A stretch of DNA of 50,046 nucleotides from Paludibacteraceae bacterium (lineage in GTDB: Bacteria > Bacteroidota > Bacteroidia > Bacteroidales > Paludibacteraceae): assembly GCA_017430235.1 (NCBI GenBank), contig JAFRNH010000014.1, positions 1 to 50,046 on the forward strand, in the 5' to 3' direction. Below, in pieces: positions 45,670 to 50,046 of this stretch; the first letter of the stretch is position 1, and the number at the start of each line of letters is the position of its first letter. The notes under the pieces were generated by a model. The model saw only the letters and a program-made list of their open reading frames with translations. It made no database searches and was not told the DNA's origin. The position numbers and the translations under genes were made by a program.

Positions 45670-46143
45670 TCACTCATGATGATAGGGTTCTCCTCGCAGT
45701 ATGGTCATAGCTCGATAGAGCTGCTCCACAAATATAAGTCTCACCATTTGATGCGAAAATGTCATTTTAGACAAAGACACCTTTCCATTGGCTCTTGCAT
45801 AGACATCCTGAGAAAAGCCATACGGACCACCCACAACAAAAACCAAACGTTTCAAACCTGCCACAGACTTCTTCTCTATAAATGAGGAAAATGCAACAGA
45901 GGTATATTCCACTCCCTTATCATCCAACAAAATAACCTCATCACTCTCCTGGAAGGACTTGAGTAACAGTTCTCCCTCTTTTTGTTTTTGGACCTCTTCT
46001 GTCAGATTTTTCGTGTTTTTTATATCGGGCAACTCCTCTATTTCGAAGGAAATATAAAATTTTAAACGCTTTTGATACTCAGTTATTGCATTTTTAAAAT
46101 TTAAATTATTAGTTTTGCCAACGGTTATGAGTGTAATTTTCAT
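45670..46143 (-). CDS. rlmH: 23S rRNA pseudouridine-1915 N3-methyltransferase
   Basis: 157 residues, the normal family size. This SPOUT methyltransferase modifies helix 69 of 23S rRNA. The SAM-binding FVVGGPYGF and C-terminal SLSKMTFSHQMVRLIFVEQLYRA plus YHHE are diagnostic. An ATG at 46155 extends the frame by four residues, but the family starts MKITLITVGKT, hence 46143. Confidence 0.95.
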   Translation of the reverse strand: MKITLITVGKTNNLNFKNAITEYQKRLKFYISFEIEELPDIKNTKNLTEEVQKQKEGELLLKSFQESDEVILLDDKGVEYTSVAFSSFIEKKSVAGLKRLVFVVGGPYGFSQDVYARANGKVSLSKMTFSHQMVRLIFVEQLYRAMTILRGEPYHHE

Positions 46144-46161
46144 GCTAAACAACATTTAACA

Positions 46162-46201
46162 CAAAAATAGTAACAAAAAGCGATTTTTTGCATTATTTTT
46201 G
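46162..46201. promoter_or_regulatory. Divergent -7 boxes between rlmH and the DUF4783 gene
   Basis: Minus strand TATTTTTG (46162-46169) points to rlmH; plus strand TATTTTTG (46194-46201) points to the DUF4783 gene. Neither has an exact TTTG at -33. The two start regions lie about 25-30 bases apart. Confidence 0.5.
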
Positions 46202-46248
46202 CAGATAAATTATTGTAATGGCATAAAACTATTAATAGAGAGTGTATT

Positions 46249-46635
46249 ATGAGAATTATAAAAATTGCTGTACTTACTTTAATCTCCTCGTTTTGGGGTT
46301 ATTCCCTACACGCTAATCCAACAGAAATAACGCAAGCCTTTGCAAGCGGGAACATATCAAAAATCGAATCCTATTTGAATAATACTGTGGATATCACGAT
46401 AGAGAAAAACTCCAATTCCTGTGATAGAACCCATGCTAAGACTTTACTCAACGATTTTTTTCGTAAGAATAGACCTACAAACTATTCTCTGACGAACAAA
46501 ACCGAAAAAGGCAAATCAGCCATCATACTTGGAAAACTGTACACCAACAGCGGAGAATATACCTTGTTCATTCTTACTCAAAAAGATGCAAACAAGGATC
46601 TCATTTACCAAGTGAAGATTACTCAACAAAAGTAA
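46249..46635 (+). CDS. DUF4783 family secreted protein
   Basis: 128 residues with signal peptide MRIIKIAVLTLISSFWGYSLHA. The small alpha/beta domain ITQAFASGNISKIESYLNNTVDI ... KTLLNDFFRKN resembles the NTF2-like fold of DUF4783. Its function is unknown. The order rlmH (divergent), DUF4783, nadC recurs in Bacteroidales, which supports a real gene. It is followed by nadC after 20 bases. Confidence 0.8.
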   Translation: MRIIKIAVLTLISSFWGYSLHANPTEITQAFASGNISKIESYLNNTVDITIEKNSNSCDRTHAKTLLNDFFRKNRPTNYSLTNKTEKGKSAIILGKLYTNSGEYTLFILTQKDANKDLIYQVKITQQK

Positions 46636-46655
46636 GTATTTTACCCTACTGATAT

Positions 46656-47507
46656 ATGAAAAGTGAAAATGATTTAATAGAAGACCTTCTCGATTTGGCT
46701 TTTGCTGAAGATATCGGAGATGGCGACCATACAACATTATGTTGCATTCCTGCTGACAAAATCGGGAAAGCTAAATTGTTTATCAAGGAAGATGGAATCC
46801 TTGCGGGCGTTGAAATTGCCAAAAAAGTATTCCATAAATTCGACCCCGACATGCAAGTGGAGGTGCTACTCAACGATGGCGCTCATGTAAAAAAAGGTGA
46901 CATCGCCTTCTATGTGACTGGTAAAGAGCAATCTCTACTTCAAACAGAACGTACCGTACTGAATATCATGCAACGCATGAGCGGTATCGCCACTCAGACG
47001 AATCGCTATGCTCAACTACTCGACGGACTTCACACAAAGGTGCTCGACACAAGAAAGACAACTCCTGGACTCCGAATACTCGAGAAACAAGCAGTGAAGA
47101 TCGGCGGTGGCGTCAACCATCGAATCGGTCTCTTCGATATGATACTTCTCAAAGACAACCATGTCGATGTCGCTGGTGGTATCAAAAATGCCATCAACAA
47201 AGCAAAAGAGTATCTGAAAGAGAAAGGCAAGAACCTTAAGATAGAAATTGAAGTTCGTAATTTCGACGAACTTCAAGAGGTGCTGGAAATTGGCGGTGTG
47301 GATCGTATCATGCTGGACAACTTCAGTGTGGAGGACACCAAAGAGGCTGTTCGTCGTATCAACCACCGATTCGAAACGGAATCATCCGGCGGCATCACAT
47401 TCGAAACACTTCGTAGCTATGCAGAATGCGGCGTCGACTATATTTCTGTAGGTGCACTCACCCACTCTGTCAAAGGATTAGACATGAGTCTAAAAGCTGT
47501 GAAATGA
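46656..47507 (+). CDS. nadC: Nicotinate-nucleotide diphosphorylase (carboxylating), quinolinate phosphoribosyltransferase
   Basis: 283 residues. It converts quinolinate and PRPP to nicotinate mononucleotide in de novo NAD synthesis. N-terminal AEDIGDGDHTT, central LNIMQRMSGIAT and DTRKTTPGLRILEKQAVKIGGGVNHRIGLFDMILLKDNH (substrate Arg/Lys/His), and C-terminal DRIMLDNFSVEDTKEAV and VDYISVGALTHSV are all as expected. Its stop overlaps the start of the nuclease gene by 4 bases. Confidence 0.96.
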   Translation: MKSENDLIEDLLDLAFAEDIGDGDHTTLCCIPADKIGKAKLFIKEDGILAGVEIAKKVFHKFDPDMQVEVLLNDGAHVKKGDIAFYVTGKEQSLLQTERTVLNIMQRMSGIATQTNRYAQLLDGLHTKVLDTRKTTPGLRILEKQAVKIGGGVNHRIGLFDMILLKDNHVDVAGGIKNAINKAKEYLKEKGKNLKIEIEVRNFDELQEVLEIGGVDRIMLDNFSVEDTKEAVRRINHRFETESSGGITFETLRSYAECGVDYISVGALTHSVKGLDMSLKAVK

Positions 47508-48415
47508 GAATTCCATTAAACATACTCATTGCTGCTCTCCTTTTATGCGGTTGCACGGGCATAAAAGACAACTCTCAACAACCTCAGACTAACGAGAGTT
47601 CCTCTTTATACCAACAAACCACAACGAATCAAAGCGAGCAAAACTCCTCGCAGAATGTCACACAAACGCAAAGAGGGGATATCATTTATACCCACTCCAC
47701 AAAAAAAGGAAAGCTTTATCACCATGAAAATTATTCGTTCTCCTATTCTGAAGAGGACGAACAATCGGAATGGGTAGGCTATGAGTTGACAAGAGAGGAG
47801 ACAAAGGGGAAACTACAACGAAAAGGTTCGTTCGAAGAAGACCCTATTGTCACAACCGAGTCGGCTCACCCTTACGAATACAGACAATGTGGATACACAA
47901 AAGGTCATCTTGCACCTGCTGCTGATATGAAGTTTGATCAAACAGCAATGAACGAATGTTTCTATACCAGTAACATTTCTCCGCAGAAGCAGAAATTCAA
48001 TGCGGGTATCTGGAACACGCTTGAGATGCAAGTCCGCCATTGGGCACAGGTGTTTAGCACAGTGTATGTGGTCACAGGACCTATTCTCACCAATGACTGC
48101 GAGAAGATTAGCTACACCAACAACCGTGGAGAAAAAGAGAGTAGCAAGATTACGATTCCAAAATATTTTTACAAGATTGTCTACGATTTTTCATACAAAG
48201 GGAAAGAGAAAATGATTGGTTTTATCGTCCCTCACGAAGGAGCACGCGGAAGCATCTTCGACTATGCTGTCACTGTTGACAAGATAGAAGAAGAGACGGG
48301 CATCGACTTTTTCCATAATCTTTCGAAAGCGAAACAAGCTGAGTTAGAAAGCCAAATCAATGTAGAAGCTTGGAAAAAATTCATTTACATAAATAACAAG
48401 TACAATAACCAATAA
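47504..48415 (+). CDS. DNA/RNA non-specific endonuclease (NUC1 family) lipoprotein
   Basis: About 303 residues. Starting at MRIPLNILIAALLLCGC gives a lipobox, so the enzyme would be anchored in the membrane. A Gln/Ser/Thr-rich linker of about 50 residues precedes the nuclease domain. The active-site block reads GYTKGHLAPAADM with the general-base H135. Classical members have DRGH where this has TKGH. The metal-binding FYTSNISPQKQKFNAGIWNTLE and VVTGPIL follow. An upstream in-frame ATG at 47426 lies within nadC and is rejected. Coupling to nadC may allow nucleotide scavenging but is not proof of it. Confidence 0.85.
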   Translation: MRIPLNILIAALLLCGCTGIKDNSQQPQTNESSSLYQQTTTNQSEQNSSQNVTQTQRGDIIYTHSTKKGKLYHHENYSFSYSEEDEQSEWVGYELTREETKGKLQRKGSFEEDPIVTTESAHPYEYRQCGYTKGHLAPAADMKFDQTAMNECFYTSNISPQKQKFNAGIWNTLEMQVRHWAQVFSTVYVVTGPILTNDCEKISYTNNRGEKESSKITIPKYFYKIVYDFSYKGKEKMIGFIVPHEGARGSIFDYAVTVDKIEEETGIDFFHNLSKAKQAELESQINVEAWKKFIYINNKYNNQ

Positions 48416-48425
48416 CCTAATAAAC

Positions 48426-48476
48426 CTCATGAAGTCGCATTCATGAGCGAAGGTGAGTTTTATCAATTCACCGTTT
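48426..48476 (+). repeat. Two hairpins before fabD, including copy 2 of the GGTGA-N11-TCACC element
   Basis: 48426-48447 is an 8-bp perfect stem (CTCATGAA, loop GTCGCA). 48452-48472 is GGTGA-N11-TCACC followed by GTTT, related to the copy before the GT2 gene. Here the stem extends to 8 pairs. The element ends 17 bases before the fabD start. No consensus -7 box is visible in this gap. Confidence 0.55.
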
Positions 48477-48493
48477 AAACAAAACAGTAAAAT

Positions 48494-49387
48494 ATGAAAG
48501 CATTTGTTTTCCCTGGCCAAGGTTCTCAATTCACAGGAATGGCCAAAGATTTGTACGATAACTCATCAATGGCAAAAGAGCTATTGGAACAAGCAAACGA
48601 CATCTTAGGATTCCGCATCACAGACGTGATGTTCGAAGGAAGTGCTGAAGATTTGAAGCAGACAAAGGTAACACAACCTGCAGTATTTCTTCACTCTGTT
48701 TTATTAGCTAAATCATTGGGTAATGATTTTCAGCCCGACATGGTAGCCGGACACTCATTAGGAGAGTTTTCCGCACTAGTAGCCAGTGGAGCTATTGATT
48801 TCAAAGATGGCTTGGTATTGGTTTCCAAGAGAGCAATGGCTATGCAGAAAGCATGTGAGAAGCAACCATCAACCATGGCAGCCATCCTTGGTTTACCAGA
48901 TGAGAAAGTAGAAGAGATCTGTGCCAGCATAAAAGATGAAGTTGTGGTACCAGCCAACTACAACTGTCCAGGACAATTGGTGATTTCTGGAACAATCGAA
49001 GGAATAGACAAAGCTTGTCAGTTGATGACAGAAGCAGGAGCTAAGCGAGCTCTTAAATTAGTGGTAGGAGGTGCATTTCACTCTCCATTGATGGAACCTG
49101 CGAAAGTTGAGTTGGAAGCAGCTATTCAAGCTACACAATTCAAGACACCAAAGTGTCCTATCTATCAAAACGTCACCACCCAAGGTGAGACCGATCCTGA
49201 AACAATCAAGAAGAACCTTATCAAGCAACTGACTGCTCCAGTTAAGTGGACACAATCCGTTCAGAACATGATTGCAGCCGGTGCCACATCATTCACCGAG
49301 GTAGGTCCAGGTGCCGTACTTCAAGGAATGATTAAGAAAATCACCAAAGGGATAGAACCGGAGATTGCGGTGAATGGGGTTAATTAA
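48494..49387 (+). CDS. fabD: Malonyl CoA-acyl carrier protein transacylase
   Basis: 297 residues, cytoplasmic. It loads malonyl groups onto acyl carrier protein for fatty acid synthesis. The oxyanion motif GQGSQ (8-12), nucleophile S88 in GHSLGEFSAL and the His in VGGAFHSPLM are conserved, as is NCPGQLVISG. Its length is normal. No other fab gene is adjacent within the window. The gene may be co-transcribed with nadC-nuclease or have its own promoter upstream of the two hairpins. Confidence 0.96.
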   Translation: MKAFVFPGQGSQFTGMAKDLYDNSSMAKELLEQANDILGFRITDVMFEGSAEDLKQTKVTQPAVFLHSVLLAKSLGNDFQPDMVAGHSLGEFSALVASGAIDFKDGLVLVSKRAMAMQKACEKQPSTMAAILGLPDEKVEEICASIKDEVVVPANYNCPGQLVISGTIEGIDKACQLMTEAGAKRALKLVVGGAFHSPLMEPAKVELEAAIQATQFKTPKCPIYQNVTTQGETDPETIKKNLIKQLTAPVKWTQSVQNMIAAGATSFTEVGPGAVLQGMIKKITKGIEPEIAVNGVN

Positions 49388-49410
49388 GATTTGAAATAAA
49401 TAACGACAAG

Positions 49411-49443
49411 ACGGGCGTTCATCCTTTGGACGCCCGTTTTTTG
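49411..49443 (+). terminator. Intrinsic terminator of fabD
   Basis: ACGGGCGT pairs with ACGCCCGT (8 bp, 11-base loop) followed by TTTTTT. It starts 24 bases after the fabD stop. Confidence 0.9.
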
Positions 49444-49487
49444 TTTGAAATATTTCAGAGAATTAAAAGAATTATTTTCTTTTACTG

Positions 49488-49495
49488 TATATTTG
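49488..49495 (+). promoter_or_regulatory. -7 box before the DUF2442 gene
   Basis: TATATTTG seven bases before the start codon, which implies a near-leaderless transcript. No TTTG at -33. Confidence 0.45.
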
Positions 49496-49502
49496 TAGAG
49501 TT

Positions 49503-49766
49503 ATGATAAAAATAAAAGAAGTTTGGGTGGATGACGTTGCCGTTTATGCGAAGACAGAAGATGGCGAGGTAGCCTACTATCTTTTTTCGCAGTGGCCATT
49601 ACTAAACAAAGCCTCAAAGGAAGAAAGAGAATACTTCTCCCTCTCCTATTCAGGTATTCATTGGCCTTAGTTGGACGAAGACCTCAGTTTCGAGGGGATG
49701 TTTTCTAACGCGAATCTTTGCAAACGTACAGCATCTGAAGATTCTGTTGTTTATTGTGCAGAGTGA
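49503..49766 (+). pseudogene. DUF2442 gene interrupted by an in-frame amber codon
   Basis: The frame encodes 55 residues starting MIKIKEVWVDDVAVYAKTED and ending YSGIHWP, then TAG at 49668-49670. The same frame continues LDEDLSFEGMF for another 31 codons to TGA at 49764. DUF2442 proteins typically read GIHW-x-x-LDEDLSFE without a break, so the TAG most simply replaces GAG (Glu). The reading frame is otherwise intact on both sides. DUF2442 proteins are small, often found beside DUF4160 toxin-antitoxin-like genes; none is visible here. It is either a recent nonsense mutation, a sequencing error or read through. Confidence 0.7.
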
Positions 49767-49977
49767 TAAAATTATTATTAACTAAAACTAGTAGAATTTG
49801 TGGGTTATAAATTTTCTCGTTAGAAGCAAGTCCTTTGGTCATGATGAAAGGATCTTCGCGAATGGCGTCCAATACTTTCTCCGCTGTACAATCACTCTTT
49901 TCCGTAGTGTCGTTACCATCAACATTTTCTCCGATTAAGACAACGTACCAATTTCGAAAACGGTTATTCTCGTTATC
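49705..49977 (-). pseudogene. Coding-looking minus-strand frame without a start codon
   Basis: Ninety codons are open between stops, ending at TAG 49705-49707. Segments such as RNWYVVLIGENVDG and AEKVLDAIREDPFIMTKG look like protein rather than noise. The only in-frame ATG falls in the middle (the M of FIMTKG). A -7 box at 49991-49998 lies just upstream, so the promoter remains but the start seems lost. Its 3' end overlaps the tail of the DUF2442 frame by about 60 bases. I do not recognise the family. A chance open frame remains possible. Confidence 0.35.
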
Positions 49978-49990
49978 TTATTTTTTACTA

Positions 49991-49998
49991 CAAAGATA
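49991..49998 (-). promoter_or_regulatory. -7 box before the startless minus-strand frame
   Basis: TATCTTTG on the minus strand. The -33 side is not a clear match. The remaining 48 bases to the window edge hold nothing I can name. Confidence 0.4.
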
Positions 49999-50046
49999 AG
50001 AAACAATCCCCATTTCGAATTTATTTTGGTTCCCATCTTGTAGAGA

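Overview
The window looks like chromosomal DNA of a T9SS-positive member of the order Bacteroidales. Three lines of evidence point there. Promoters carry the Bacteroidetes -7 box TAnnTTTG, in the best cases with TTTG 18-20 bases upstream. The gene families are typical of the phylum: DUF4783, DUF4922, DUF4139 with a SusC-like plug, and an OmpA protein with thrombospondin type 3 repeats. Three type IX secretion genes (porX, porW, porQ) are present, which favours a Porphyromonas/Paludibacter/Dysgonomonas-like lineage over Bacteroides sensu stricto. The DNA is AT-rich. There is no prophage, insertion sequence or CRISPR array. This is mostly core genome.

Layout. 1-231 is the promoter and leader of an rRNA operon whose 16S gene should start just beyond the left edge on the minus strand. 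419-3500 is a minus-strand lipoprotein/OmpA operon, followed by a giant alpha-2-macroglobulin (3587-9316) and a Sel1-repeat protein. 10910-12492 is a solitary trpB under a classical tryptophan attenuator: a 15-residue leader peptide with three Trp codons and competing hairpins. 12933-14198 is a PagL-like lipid A deacylase. 14344-19001 is a glycogen/alpha-glucan operon (debranching enzyme, GT4 glycosyltransferase, GH57 amylase-like protein), divergent from a BadF-type sugar kinase. 21588-26621 is the porW-porX pair. 26890-28026 holds an outer-membrane barrel gene and a tRNA-Leu(CAG). 28055-37738 is a plus-strand run: amidase/golvesin protein, two DUF4139 paralogues (one with a TonB-receptor plug buried inside), a GT2 glycosyltransferase and a HIT-like DUF4922 protein. 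37813-41761 is the minus-strand operon porQ-cmk-ispH-glucosaminidase-SGNH-like. 41860-46143 holds an orphan NtrY-like histidine kinase and rlmH. 46249-49387 is DUF4783, nadC, a lipoprotein nuclease and fabD. The right end holds a DUF2442 gene interrupted by an amber codon and a coding-looking frame that lacks a start.

The items most worth a second look are: the trp attenuator in front of trpB; a short conserved element (GGTGA-N11-TCACC then GTTT) found in three separate intergenic regions; the DUF4139 protein with a nested SusC plug; several apparent pseudo-enzymes (SGNH protein without its serine, GH57 with Asp to Asn, alpha-2-macroglobulin without a thioester); a possible 29-residue membrane peptide; and a palindromic divergent promoter beside the tRNA gene that may drive a small RNA.
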